A stretch of DNA of 64,000 nucleotides from UBA10649 sp965227045 (GCA_965227045.1 OZ245718.1:2232001-2296000); one strand, 5' to 3'; shown: positions 42,602-51,630, numbered from the stretch's first letter. The notes: generated by a model from the sequence alone, not told the origin. Made by a program: numbers and translations.

Positions 42602-43684
42602 GTGATTCCCTACGGTCGGCAGTCGATCAGCGACAGCGACGTGCAGGCCGTCGTGAACGTCCTGCGCGGTGATTGGCTCACGACCGGGCCGAGTGTCGAT
42701 GCGTTCGAGGCGAGAGTTGCCGACTACGTGGGCGCCAAGCACGCGATCGCTTTCTCATCGGCAACGGCAGCACTCCACGGAGCGACGTTCGCTGCGGGCC
42801 TTGGCGCTGGGGACGTGGTGCATACCTCGCCCCTGACGTTCATAGCGAGCGCGAACTGCGCACGCTACGTCGGGGCACGGCCCGCGCTCATCGACGTCGA
42901 TCCGACCACGTACAACATCGATGTCGCGCGGGTCGACGAAACCATCGATTCCTTGGTAGCCGTCCACTACGCCGGCCTTCCGGTGGCGATGGACCAGTTC
43001 GCCAGCCGGCCGCGAGTCGTCATCGAGGATGCCTCGCACGCACTAGGTGCAAGGACTCCCGACGGCCCCGTCGGCAATTGCGCACGCAGCGACATGTGCG
43101 TGTTCTCCTTCCATCCGGTCAAGCCGATAACGACGGCCGAGGGGGGCATGGTCACAACGAACGACGACGACCTCGCCCAGAGCCTCCGGATGTTTCGGTC
43201 CCACGGGATCGACAGGACTCCTCAGATCGAGCCGTGGGCCTACGACGCGGTCGAGGTCGGCTACAACTATCGCCTCACGGACCTTCAAGCCGCCCTAGGC
43301 TCTTCTCAAATGCTGCAGCTCGACAGTTTCATCGACCGGAGGAATGAACTGGCCGACCGCTACCGACGCCTGCTCGCTGACCTCCCCATCATGCTTCCGC
43401 CTGCCGCACCCGATGGCTACCGCCACGGCTATCACCTCTTCGCGATCCGGGTTCGAGATCGACTCAAGGTATTCACCGGCCTTCGCGCGCGCGGCATCGG
43501 AGTTCAGGTGCACTACGTGCCGGTGCACCACCACACCGTCAGCAAGGACGTCCTGCTCCCCGCCGGTGGAGTTCCCGTCGCAGACGAGGTCTACTCCGGC
43601 CTGATTAGCCTGCCGATGTATGCGGGTCTCACGGACGCGGATCAAGACGAAGTCGTGGCGGCGCTCGCGAGCGAGCTCGCGTGA
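42602..43684 (+). CDS. pseC: UDP-4-amino-4,6-dideoxy-N-acetyl-L-altrosamine transaminase
   Basis: 360 residues of the DegT/DnrJ/EryC1 aminotransferases. IPYGRQSISDSDVQAV opens the protein as in PseC, and HPVKPITTAEGGM carries the PLP lysine K174. It aminates the PseB product with glutamate. GTG at 42602 follows the pseB stop directly; a start at 42584 would overlap it. The stop overlaps the next GNAT gene by 4 nt. Confidence 0.92.
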   Translation: MIPYGRQSISDSDVQAVVNVLRGDWLTTGPSVDAFEARVADYVGAKHAIAFSSATAALHGATFAAGLGAGDVVHTSPLTFIASANCARYVGARPALIDVDPTTYNIDVARVDETIDSLVAVHYAGLPVAMDQFASRPRVVIEDASHALGARTPDGPVGNCARSDMCVFSFHPVKPITTAEGGMVTTNDDDLAQSLRMFRSHGIDRTPQIEPWAYDAVEVGYNYRLTDLQAALGSSQMLQLDSFIDRRNELADRYRRLLADLPIMLPPAAPDGYRHGYHLFAIRVRDRLKVFTGLRARGIGVQVHYVPVHHHTVSKDVLLPAGGVPVADEVYSGLISLPMYAGLTDADQDEVVAALASELA

Positions 43685-44322
43685 GTGCCTGGCCAATCGG
43701 CTACGCATGCGTGGACTTCGCCGGGCTGTCCGTGGGCCGGTACTCGCTCCGCCCGCTGACGTGGCCCGACCGCGAGCCTGTGAGGCACTGGCGCAACGAC
43801 CAGATCGAGATCCTCCGGCAGAGTGCCCCGCTTACCGAGGCGGATCAGGATCGCTACTACGACGAGACCCTCCGGCCGCAGATGACTCAGGCACACCCCG
43901 CTCAGGTACTGGCCGCCTTCGTCGACGACGACGCCCTCATCGGATACGGGGGCATCGTGCACATCGCGTGGCCGCATCGACGCGGCGAGGTTTCGTTCAT
44001 AACCGCCACGGACCGTCAGTCACCTGACCAGTTCTCGCAGGACCTGTCGTCCTTCCTCCACCTCGTCGGTTCGCTCGCGCTCCGGCTCGGGCTGCACCGG
44101 CTCACCACCGAGACCTACGAGTTCCGCTCGGCTTTCGTCCGCGAGTTGGAGGCGGCGGGGTACGTGGAGGAGGGGCGACAGCGCGAGCACGTGTGGACCG
44201 GCGAGGAGTTCATCGACTCATTCATCCACGGACTGCTGTTGCCTACCGACCCAGCGCGCGAATTGGGCCCGAAGCCATCTTCACTAGCCGTTGGAGGGTG
44301 GGAAGGCGCCGATAGATTCTGA
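43681..44322 (+). CDS. GNAT acetyltransferase, PseH candidate 1
   Basis: 213 residues of the GNAT fold: LRPLTWPDREPVRHWRND at the N-terminus is the usual first strand-helix, then LGLHRLTTETYE and a hydrophobic C-terminus. It follows pseC with a GTGA overlap, the place where pseH (acetyl-CoA: UDP-4-amino sugar N-acetyltransferase) is expected. The acetyl-CoA loop R/Q-x-x-G-x-G/A is not clear, which leaves doubt. The other GNAT at 48445 next to pseI is an equal candidate. Its last 80 nt overlap the converging DUF6492-like gene. Confidence 0.62.
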   Translation: MSAWPIGYACVDFAGLSVGRYSLRPLTWPDREPVRHWRNDQIEILRQSAPLTEADQDRYYDETLRPQMTQAHPAQVLAAFVDDDALIGYGGIVHIAWPHRRGEVSFITATDRQSPDQFSQDLSSFLHLVGSLALRLGLHRLTTETYEFRSAFVRELEAAGYVEEGRQREHVWTGEEFIDSFIHGLLLPTDPARELGPKPSSLAVGGWEGADRF

Positions 44323-45238
44323 GGGAGGCTGCGCGCGCGAGTTCGGACGGAGGCACGAACCGACCCAACAGTTGGTAGCGCGGGTCATCAACCGACAGGA
44401 CTCCCTCTTGTCTGGAGAAGCCGGAGTTGACGACGACGCCTACGTATCCGCGCGCTAAGTCATTACTCGTAGCGCGCCGGAGAGCGACTTCCAGATGCTG
44501 ACTTGCGCTATGGATGGTCTTGAACACCGGCTCGCGCATGATCAACGGCACCGGCCGAGTCTTCTGAAGCCAGCAGTTGTACCAGCTGAATTCATAAGGA
44601 GCGATGCCAATCAGATCGAGGTATGAGTAGCCGCGCGGCTCCATAAAGTCCGTCTTCAGCGACTTCAGCACTCGGCTGGAGAGGACCGCGTGTCCATGGC
44701 ATGTAAGTAGGCGTGGCTCCTCTAGTCCGACTGCGTCCTGGATGCGGCGAATCATCGCCTCTCGGCTCCTCCAGTACTTATCGAAGTACTCAGTCTCGAC
44801 GCGCAACTCGAAGTCTTCGCTCAGGATTGTGTAAGGCACGCCGGGAGCTGCCATGAAGTCGTCGCGGCCGAATGGCCTGAGGAACACCGCCTCTGAGTCC
44901 ACACACACGTAGTTTTCGCACAGATCAAGTTCCCAGAACGCGATCTTGATGATCTCTTGATTTACGTAGCCAGGGGCGATGTCGAGCACGGGCTCATTGG
45001 TGAGGTGTTCGGCGAACAGATCCTCCGACAGGAGCGTGACACTCGCAGACGCGAACTCGGCAAACAGGGGCAGATCGACCGCGGGTGCGACGATGTAAAC
45101 CGGAAGGTCCTCCACGTTGAACTCATTAATGGATCGCACCAGGCGTTGGCAGTAGGCGAGATCCTCTGCGTAAGTCTTGACCATGAGCGCGACTTCCGGC
45201 CGGTCGCGCCGTGGCTCGCCCGTGCTAGTAGCCGACAA
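44243..45238 (-). CDS. DUF6492-like protein, copy 2 (possible glycosyltransferase)
   Basis: 331 residues, no membrane helices, a full-length paralogue of 35115-36092: both share VKTYA-x-DL, ENY-x-CVDS with two further acids, TxHGHAV, and a W-Y-N-x-W-L-Q-K block. Start is uncertain: TTG at 45238 keeps the first strand as in copy 1; ATG at 45184 has GGAAG upstream but would cut the strand. It follows the C-methyltransferase gene with a short overlap and lies inside the pse block, in reverse. Possible nonulosonate or other sugar transferase. Confidence 0.68.
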   Translation of the reverse strand: MSATSTGEPRRDRPEVALMVKTYAEDLAYCQRLVRSINEFNVEDLPVYIVAPAVDLPLFAEFASASVTLLSEDLFAEHLTNEPVLDIAPGYVNQEIIKIAFWELDLCENYVCVDSEAVFLRPFGRDDFMAAPGVPYTILSEDFELRVETEYFDKYWRSREAMIRRIQDAVGLEEPRLLTCHGHAVLSSRVLKSLKTDFMEPRGYSYLDLIGIAPYEFSWYNCWLQKTRPVPLIMREPVFKTIHSASQHLEVALRRATSNDLARGYVGVVVNSGFSRQEGVLSVDDPRYQLLGRFVPPSELARAASLRIYRRLPTLQRLVKMASGPIRALGR

Positions 45239-46454
45239 CTTCGAGGTCCGGCAAGGGGAAGATCAGACGCCCGCCACCGGCAAGGTACTCCTCGAGCGAG
45301 ACCATGAACGTCTCCCGGAAGTGCCAGGGCAGGATCAGCAGGTAGTCCGGCTTGTCGGCAAGGACCTCCTCCTGACTGACGATCGGGATGCCCGTGCCAG
45401 GCAGGAACCGTCCGTACTTGTACGGGTTGACGTCGCCGACCTTCGACACGAGGTCGATGCCGACGGGAGTGGTCATCATCAGCACGTTGCCCTTGGTCGA
45501 GGCACCCAGAGCCATCACCACGGCCCCGCTGTCGGTCAACTGGGTGAGGAGCGACCGCAGGTCCTCCTGGCGGCTGTGCACCTTCTGCCGGAACTCCACC
45601 CAGCTCTCCGGCGCATGCACCCGGTCGGACTCCTCCTGGGCCAGCAACCACCGCGCGTAGACCGACGGTTCGTGGCCCTCGACACCCTTGCCCGCAGTGA
45701 CCGAGATGGATCCCCCATTGACCGCATTGGTCGCGGCATCAATGAGCACAAGTCCGGCGCGGTCAAGGATGTTCTTGATCGTCGTCAGCGAGTAGTACTC
45801 GAGGTGCTCGTGACAGATGGTGTCGTAGGCACCGCTGCGGAGCATCCACGGCATGTAGCTCTGCTCGAAGTACCAGACACCGTCATCGGCGAGCACCGAG
45901 GCAATGTCGCTGGCGAACGCAACCGGGTCGTCAAGGTCATAGAACATCGCGATCGACGTGACAATGGTCACCTTGGCATCAGTGACTGATCGAAATGCCT
46001 TCGCAGAGAAGAAGTCGGCAACCGCAGAAATATCGGCTGGGTAGTACTCGCTGAACTTCTTGATCGTCGGATCAATGCCGATGCGCTGTAGTCCGGGCAC
46101 CGTGTACGACCGAAGGAGAGTGCCGTCGTTCGCGCCGATGTCGAGGACTGTGTCTCCGGGAGAGAGGGCGGTGCGCGTCTCAAGGCTGCGCGTGATGCGC
46201 TCAAGGTGGTTGACCATCGACTTGTTGAGGCCCGAGCGGTACCCGTAGTTGTCGCCGTACATCTCCTCGGGCGGGAAGGTGTCGCCCAGTTGAACCAGAC
46301 CGCACTCGCGGCACAGGAGAAGTCGAACCCGCCCCGTCGGGACTGACTCGTCGAGCGAACCCGGGAAGACGCCCGTGAGAGTCAGGTCGCCGAAGTCGAG
46401 AATCTCGGTGAGCCGATCGGACTTACAGATCCGGCAGGTCCTGACCTGGGTCAC
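45225..46454 (-). CDS. NovU/TylC3-like sugar C-methyltransferase
   Basis: 409 residues. An N-terminal zinc-type CRIC-x27-CREC pair (TCRICKSDRL and LLLCRECGLVQ), a central SAM domain with DTVLDIGANDGTLL, a catalytic-type CHEHLEYYS segment, and a C-terminal Rossmann-like domain with ALGASTKGN. This order (zinc, SAM, C-terminal) is that of NDP-hexose C-methyltransferases acting on 4-keto sugars. GTG with GGAGGG just upstream. A branched-chain deoxysugar would be expected, with the CDP- or UDP-4-keto pools of this locus as possible substrates; not proven. Confidence 0.85.
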   Translation of the reverse strand: MTQVRTCRICKSDRLTEILDFGDLTLTGVFPGSLDESVPTGRVRLLLCRECGLVQLGDTFPPEEMYGDNYGYRSGLNKSMVNHLERITRSLETRTALSPGDTVLDIGANDGTLLRSYTVPGLQRIGIDPTIKKFSEYYPADISAVADFFSAKAFRSVTDAKVTIVTSIAMFYDLDDPVAFASDIASVLADDGVWYFEQSYMPWMLRSGAYDTICHEHLEYYSLTTIKNILDRAGLVLIDAATNAVNGGSISVTAGKGVEGHEPSVYARWLLAQEESDRVHAPESWVEFRQKVHSRQEDLRSLLTQLTDSGAVVMALGASTKGNVLMMTTPVGIDLVSKVGDVNPYKYGRFLPGTGIPIVSQEEVLADKPDYLLILPWHFRETFMVSLEEYLAGGGRLIFPLPDLEVVGY

Positions 46455-46532
46455 TTGACCCTCCGTGGGCTAGAGGCCTGGGAACTCACCGCGCAAGACT
46501 ACAGGGACAGCCCCGTCCTCTCGGACGTCGAA

Positions 46533-46538
46533 TATGGT
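46533..46538 (+). promoter_or_regulatory. -10 box TATGGT for the 46570 gene
   Basis: TATGGT predicts transcription from about 46545; a GGAGAGGGG stretch then precedes the ATG at 46570. The 115-nt divergent region holds nothing else recognisable. Confidence 0.35.
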
Positions 46539-46569
46539 TGCCGCTGGAAGAGTCCGGAGAGGGGATCCC

Positions 46570-47403
46570 ATGAGCGACCATGAGGGCGCGCACGGCCACG
46601 ATGAGGGGCACCGCGAGTTGTCACGCGGGTCTCGGATCCTGTCCGAGGCCAAGCGCCGACTGCCGCTCGTGAAGGCCTCACGCGGGGTGAGTCGGCTCAC
46701 CCGACGCATGTCGGCGTCGGCGCACAAGGCGCAGTACGTCATCGAGTGGAGCGTCGACAATCCGGAGTACTTCGATCACTTCATCGACTCGCACTACCAG
46801 TGGCACACGATGCAGCAGTCATTCCCGTGGGAGCGGGGGGTCTACTCGTCGCTCGCGCTCCAGGCCACCCGCGGCGCAACCCTCCCGAGAGTCCTCGAAC
46901 TGTGCTGCGGCGACGGATTCATGACCTACCACTTCTACTCCTCGCAGGCAGCGCACATCACCGCTATGGACTTCGACAAGGAGGCCCTCTCGAGCGCACG
47001 GAAGAACTGCTCTGCGCCGAACATCACCTTCCGACTCGGCGACATCCGCACCGACATGCCCGTCGGTCAGTTCGACAACATCATCTGGGACGCCGCGATC
47101 GAGCACTTCACCGAGGACGAGATCCGCACGTTGATGTCCAGCATCAAGGAGCGGCTCGCGCCGCACGGGATCATTTCCGGGTACACGATCGTGGAACCCG
47201 AGCACGGAGGCAAGCACCTGCATCAGCACGAGTACGAGTTCCATGACAAGGCCGACCTCGTGCGATTCCTGGAGCCCTGGTTCAAGAACGTTCAGGTCTT
47301 CGAGACGGTCTTCCCGTCACGCACGAACCTGTACTTCTTCGCCTCGGACCAAGAGCTTCCGCTCGAACGATCGATTGCAACGACGGTGCACGGATCACAA
47401 TGA
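46570..47403 (+). CDS. class I SAM-dependent methyltransferase
   Basis: 277 residues. VLELCCGDGFMTYHFY is motif I; DNIIWDAAIEHFTEDEI follows as motif II. The first 60 residues are basic and probably outside the fold. ATG at 46570 with a good purine-rich site; it overlaps pseI by 4 nt, so both are co-translated. Methylation of a nonulosonate or of the glycan end is possible; no direct evidence. Confidence 0.8.
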   Translation: MSDHEGAHGHDEGHRELSRGSRILSEAKRRLPLVKASRGVSRLTRRMSASAHKAQYVIEWSVDNPEYFDHFIDSHYQWHTMQQSFPWERGVYSSLALQATRGATLPRVLELCCGDGFMTYHFYSSQAAHITAMDFDKEALSSARKNCSAPNITFRLGDIRTDMPVGQFDNIIWDAAIEHFTEDEIRTLMSSIKERLAPHGIISGYTIVEPEHGGKHLHQHEYEFHDKADLVRFLEPWFKNVQVFETVFPSRTNLYFFASDQELPLERSIATTVHGSQ

Positions 47404-48452
47404 CCCACCTGGCCGAGTTCTCCATTGGTGGACGACCGATCGGACCTGACCACCCGCCGTATGTCATAGCCGAAGTTTCGGCCAACCACCTGCAGGACAT
47501 CGAGTTGGCGAAGCGGATCGTCATCGACTGTGCGAAGGCCGGTGTCGACGCGGTGAAGCTGCAGACCTACAGCGCCGACACCATCACACTCGATGTCGAC
47601 CTGCCCGGCTACCTCATCGAGGGCGGCACGTGGGATGGCGAGCGCATGTATCAGCTCTACGAACGCGCGATGACTCCCTGGGAGTGGACACCCGAACTCT
47701 CAGGAATCGCTGGCGAGCTCGGCGTGCACCTGTTCTCGAGCCCGTTCGATCCCACCGCCGTCGACTTCCTGGAGACCTGCGACGTTCCCGCGTACAAGGT
47801 GGCGTCCTTCGAACTGACCTACCACCAACTTCTCGAACGGATCGGCCAGACCGGCAAGCCCGTGATCATGTCGACCGGGCTGTCCAGTCACGAGGAGATT
47901 GCCGAGTCACTCGCGATCCTGCTCGCTTCGGGAGCACCGCAGGTTGCGCTCCTCAAATGCACGAGCGCGTATCCGGCCGACATCGACGACCTCAATCTCA
48001 CCCTGATTCCGCGCATGGCTGCGGACTTCGGCGTGCCCATCGGCTACAGCGACCACACGATTGGAAACACTGCCGCCATCGCAGCCGTGGGTCTTGGCGC
48101 CTGCATCATCGAGAAGCACGTGAAGGATGCCGCCAGCACGGGCAGTGCAGACGAGAGCTTCTCCACCCTTCCCGACGACCTCGCGGCGCTGGTCACCGCG
48201 TGCCAGCAGGCTCACGCGGCGCGTGGCCACGCGGAGTACGGGCCTACGCCTTCGGAGTTGGCGTCACTGCACTTCAGAAGGAGCATCGTCGCGGCACGTG
48301 ACATCCCATTCGGGAAGATCCTCGAACCGGACGACCTGGCGATCGTCCGGCCAAACATCGGCGCGGCTCCACGTGACTTCGGCTCCCTCGTCGGCACGAT
48401 GGCTTCTCGAGCGTTTCAACGCGGGGAGGGGCTGGCTTCTCCATATGGTTGA
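47400..48452 (+). CDS. pseI: pseudaminic acid synthase
   Basis: 350 residues. A NeuB-type barrel: PYVIAEVSANHLQDIELAKR, KLQTYSADTITLDVD, SSPFDPTAVDFLE, MSTGLSS, and SDHTIGNTAAIAAV, then a C-terminal SAF antifreeze-like domain from about residue 290 (RRSIVAARDIPFG). The YSADTITLDVD and MTPWEWTPEL wording is of PseI rather than NeuB. It condenses 2,4-diacetamido-2,4,6-trideoxy-L-altrose with PEP. That free sugar is normally released by PseG, for which no gene is seen. Confidence 0.92.
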   Translation: MTHLAEFSIGGRPIGPDHPPYVIAEVSANHLQDIELAKRIVIDCAKAGVDAVKLQTYSADTITLDVDLPGYLIEGGTWDGERMYQLYERAMTPWEWTPELSGIAGELGVHLFSSPFDPTAVDFLETCDVPAYKVASFELTYHQLLERIGQTGKPVIMSTGLSSHEEIAESLAILLASGAPQVALLKCTSAYPADIDDLNLTLIPRMAADFGVPIGYSDHTIGNTAAIAAVGLGACIIEKHVKDAASTGSADESFSTLPDDLAALVTACQQAHAARGHAEYGPTPSELASLHFRRSIVAARDIPFGKILEPDDLAIVRPNIGAAPRDFGSLVGTMASRAFQRGEGLASPYG

Positions 48453-48924
48453 TCCGCTTCCGCCCCGCATGACGATCCGACCCGCCACCTTCGACGACAG
48501 TGATGCCCTTCTCAGGTGGCGCAACGATGCGGATGACTACCATTGGTTTCGCCACCCGTCGGCTGTAACGGCAGACGAGCACCGCACATGGCTGACAGAC
48601 CGTCTTGCTCGTGAGGAGGCCGCGCTCTGGATCCTCGAGGTCAACGACGACCCAGCCGGGACTGTGAGACTCGACGTTGGCAACGCGAGAACGGCTGTAA
48701 CGTCGGTCTCCGTGGCGGCCCGCTATCGGGGGCGCGGGCTGGCTCGGCGGATGATCGATTTCGTGGAGCGAGAGGCAGCCCACTCGGGCGTCGCCGTGCT
48801 TGAGGCATTCATTCATCCCGACAACGCAGCCTCTCACGCGCTCTTCACATCAGCCGGATACGTCGTTACGTCTCGGTCGTCCGACGGATTCGTCGTCTAC
48901 ACGAAGCTCGTCAATCAGCGCTGA
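48445..48924 (+). CDS. GNAT acetyltransferase, PseH candidate 2
   Basis: 159 residues. RPATFDDSDALLRWRNDAD, FRHPSAVTADEHRTWL, LWILEVNDDPAGTVRLDV and the acetyl-CoA loop RYRGRGLARRM (Q/R-x-x-G-x-G/A) are clear GNAT features, with the N-x-A-S-x-x-L-F segment before the C-terminal strand. This type of domain is often joined to PseG or encoded beside pseI. It overlaps pseI by 8 nt; an ATG at 48469 is an alternative start. Either this or the GNAT at 43681 should be PseH. Confidence 0.75.
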   Translation: MVDPLPPRMTIRPATFDDSDALLRWRNDADDYHWFRHPSAVTADEHRTWLTDRLAREEAALWILEVNDDPAGTVRLDVGNARTAVTSVSVAARYRGRGLARRMIDFVEREAAHSGVAVLEAFIHPDNAASHALFTSAGYVVTSRSSDGFVVYTKLVNQR

Positions 48925-50728
48925 CGGCGAGCCACGCGACCACGCCAACACCGTCTAGGTCGTTGAGAGCGAGTCGCTCGCTGAGGCGCAAGACCGCAGC
49001 GTGAACTGCCGCCTCCTCCGGCCCGGCGTCGGACGCAGGGGGGTAGTTCATGAATGGCTCCCAGACGTCCCCCGACCCGGTGACATGGTCGATCTCAGTC
49101 AGCAGTACGCGAGTCGCATCAGCGCTAAGCGGCGGCAGGTCCGCGAGCTCCCTTGCCCGTTGGTGCCGTTGAATTCTTGCCGCGATGAACTCCTTCGCGC
49201 GCGCGGGAAGGAAGCGGCCGAGCGGATGACTCGAAGCAGGTGCTTCGGGCTGCGTCGGAGTCGGCGGACCAGTCCGGACAGGGTCGAGCGGGTCCAGGTG
49301 GACGACGGCGCGCATCTGTCCCGAGACGTACCATCGAAACGCGAGGATGGAGCGTGACGGGTCCGCGCCTGCCAGAAGGGCGCGGTCGAATACCCGAATG
49401 AGATCCGCGACGTCCCTCGTCGCGGACAGGTCAGGATCGGGTGGGTACGCGCTCTGCCTCACCGGGTCGTACTGGACCACCGGCACCCCGAACACCTGAA
49501 ACTCAAGTCCCGCGCTTGAACTCTGGTTCACGGCAAGGGACGAGACGAGAAGTAGGTCGTAAAGGCTGAGCCCGTCGGCGGTTGAATTGATAACAGCGTT
49601 GGGCGGCAGGTCGGCCAAGAGTTCAATTATCACGCCGAGGTCTGGCGACACAAGCCTCTCGCGCTTGTTGGGCGCCAACCGTGGATGGAGGCGGAACACG
49701 AAGTCGACTTCGGGGCGTTCGTGAGCCAGAGCAATGCATGCCCTGAGGAACTCCGCCACGTCTGAGTATCCGTTCGTAGGATCACGGTGGAATTCCGCGT
49801 CCACCATGAGGTTCGATCTCGTCTCGTCGGGACTCGACACAATCACGGTGGCGACGCTCGATTGCGGGCGAACTCCGAGCAGCGCGCGCACCTCCCGGGC
49901 GGGTCGAAGAGAGGCCGCCGACGAGTAGACCCAGGGATCAGCACCGCTCATCAGCTGAGCGACGTGCTCCTCGACGTGCATGATCTCCTGCCCGCTCGCG
50001 GGGACCTGCATGCTCGCTCGAAAGGCATTCGAGTCGGTCATCGTCTGGCTTGCCTTGATGCCGTCGTACACCGCGAGGGTGCTGTAGCGACGCGGCACCG
50101 TCGGACCACCGGAAAGGTTCATGAGGACGGCACCAGCCCTCGTCAGGCCCTCCGCAAAGACCCGATTGGCGGGATACAGCGCGTTGTAGACGACCGCATG
50201 CGTGGGACGGGCCTCGTCGACGAGACGGGGAAGCGCGCGTGCCACGAGAAGCGCTCCCCGCAAGTCGGCTAAATACTCCTGCCACGATTCGGGAGTCTGA
50301 GAAACTGTCGCTCGCTTGTGATGGAGCATCGTCGTGTAACTCGCGTAGCGGCCCACGGGAAGCCCGCCGATCTCGATGCTGTCCCAGTTGTCAAAGTCCG
50401 TGGATGCGACCTTGTCATCGACCCATGACCAATCCTCGGGGCGAAGGAAGTGCGACAGTTGCTCGGTCGCGTAGCGGGCCTCGCCGCGCGCGATCCCGGC
50501 GGCGAACCGGCAGGACCGGCAGACCGCCGCCTTCTCGTGTGCCGGGGAAGTCGCCGTCAGCCCAGCAGGCGACATGACCTGACAGTACGCATTCAGTACC
50601 CGATCACACTGCAGCATCAACACGTCCTCGCCGCTGTCAATGAGCGCGTTGGCGACCCTGTGCTCCATCCGGTACGTGACCCAGTTGCCGGCATTCGGGG
50701 CAAACCAGACGAAGCGCCGATCACTCAT
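48911..50728 (-). CDS. large GT-B-like capsule/teichoic-type transferase
   Basis: 605 residues without membrane helices. N-terminal half has cysteines in VCRSCRFAAG and a YPANRVFAEGL segment; from about residue 280 there is TVIVSSPDETRSN, FVFRLHPRLAPN (an R-x-H-P segment), and NQSSSAGLEFQVFGVPVV, a nucleotide-binding motif seen in capsule and CDP-glycerol-type GT-B enzymes. Last of a two-gene operon (ATGA overlap with the upstream GT). I do not recognise the exact family; a capsular glycosyl- or phosphotransferase is most likely. Confidence 0.58.
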   Translation of the reverse strand: MSDRRFVWFAPNAGNWVTYRMEHRVANALIDSGEDVLMLQCDRVLNAYCQVMSPAGLTATSPAHEKAAVCRSCRFAAGIARGEARYATEQLSHFLRPEDWSWVDDKVASTDFDNWDSIEIGGLPVGRYASYTTMLHHKRATVSQTPESWQEYLADLRGALLVARALPRLVDEARPTHAVVYNALYPANRVFAEGLTRAGAVLMNLSGGPTVPRRYSTLAVYDGIKASQTMTDSNAFRASMQVPASGQEIMHVEEHVAQLMSGADPWVYSSAASLRPAREVRALLGVRPQSSVATVIVSSPDETRSNLMVDAEFHRDPTNGYSDVAEFLRACIALAHERPEVDFVFRLHPRLAPNKRERLVSPDLGVIIELLADLPPNAVINSTADGLSLYDLLLVSSLAVNQSSSAGLEFQVFGVPVVQYDPVRQSAYPPDPDLSATRDVADLIRVFDRALLAGADPSRSILAFRWYVSGQMRAVVHLDPLDPVRTGPPTPTQPEAPASSHPLGRFLPARAKEFIAARIQRHQRARELADLPPLSADATRVLLTEIDHVTGSGDVWEPFMNYPPASDAGPEEAAVHAAVLRLSERLALNDLDGVGVVAWLAVSAD

Positions 50729-51624
50729 CGCCGCAACCCCGCCCGCAAACGACCCCAGAAGCTCGAGCGTTCCGGCTGCTGCTGGCGAAGGGCGCGAGCA
50801 ACGGCCGCGCGAGTTGCGGGCGACTCCTCGACCGGAATGGGGGTCAGAGGTTGCATGTGACGGGCAGTTGTCGCGAGGCCCCGGCCGTCCAGGGAATTCG
50901 TTCCGCTGCCATCCAGGCCGATGTTATCCACCAACGAGGCGCCTGGATACAGGGTGAAAGCACCGGCGAGGAAGGCGGAGGCGTACCAGCGAACCGCCCA
51001 CGAATCCACGCGTCCGGCCACCTGGTCGCGCAGCATCTGCGTGTAGCCGAAGGCGCCTCCGAAGTCGAAGTCCTCGGTTGCATTGTTTCGCTCAAGTCCA
51101 TCGAGCAAGGCCGCGCCGTCGGCGTTGAAGAGCGACCAGCCGCGGCGCCACGTCGCCCATCCCCAGCAGTCCGCCCCGCGCAGGAAGAAGTAGTCGGGCA
51201 GACGCTCCTGGGTCGGATAGACGTAACCGTGGATGCTCGCGACCCGCGATTCGTCGGCGTACATGGCGAGCGCGTCGTTCATGTAGGTCAGGAAGTCCAC
51301 TGAGACGACCATGTCGTCCTCGAGAACGATGACGCGCTCGGTCTCCTCGAGCATCTGCGTGACGCCGGCGATCACGTTGCGGGCGAGTCCGACATTCGCG
51401 GGCCTCTCGATCACCCGCACGGACGCAAAACCCTCGACGCGCGAGAGCATCGTCCGCACCTCGCCGACGAGTGTCGAGTCGGCCGGACCCTTGGCCCCAT
51501 CCGAGAACACGGTGAGAGCGGTTCGCGCGGCCCCCGAGCAGGCGCGAAGCGCCTCGATCGTTCGCCCCAGATGATCGGGCCGGCGATAGGCGAACAACGC
51601 CACCGGAGCCAGATCGTCGGGCAT
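50725..51624 (-). CDS. GT-A glycosyltransferase with GWATWRR motif
   Basis: 299 residues. VALFAYRRPDHLGRTIEAL at the N-terminus, then VLEDDMV (metal site) and GWATWRRGW, a motif common in LPS and capsule transferases of the GT2-like HlpA/GNT-I group. The 61017-61946 protein shares this layout. ATG at 51624 has a TACTCT box 6 nt upstream, which decides the start although the frame runs much farther. First gene of an operon with the 48911 gene. Confidence 0.8.
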   Translation of the reverse strand: MPDDLAPVALFAYRRPDHLGRTIEALRACSGAARTALTVFSDGAKGPADSTLVGEVRTMLSRVEGFASVRVIERPANVGLARNVIAGVTQMLEETERVIVLEDDMVVSVDFLTYMNDALAMYADESRVASIHGYVYPTQERLPDYFFLRGADCWGWATWRRGWSLFNADGAALLDGLERNNATEDFDFGGAFGYTQMLRDQVAGRVDSWAVRWYASAFLAGAFTLYPGASLVDNIGLDGSGTNSLDGRGLATTARHMQPLTPIPVEESPATRAAVARALRQQQPERSSFWGRLRAGLRR

Positions 51625-51630
51625 GCCTAG

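Noticed and set aside
48911..50728. The 605-residue GT-B-like protein as the missing PseG
   Set aside because: PseG is about half this size and starts with a glycine-rich loop of the MurG type, which is not seen here. It cannot be excluded as a functional substitute, but there is no positive evidence.
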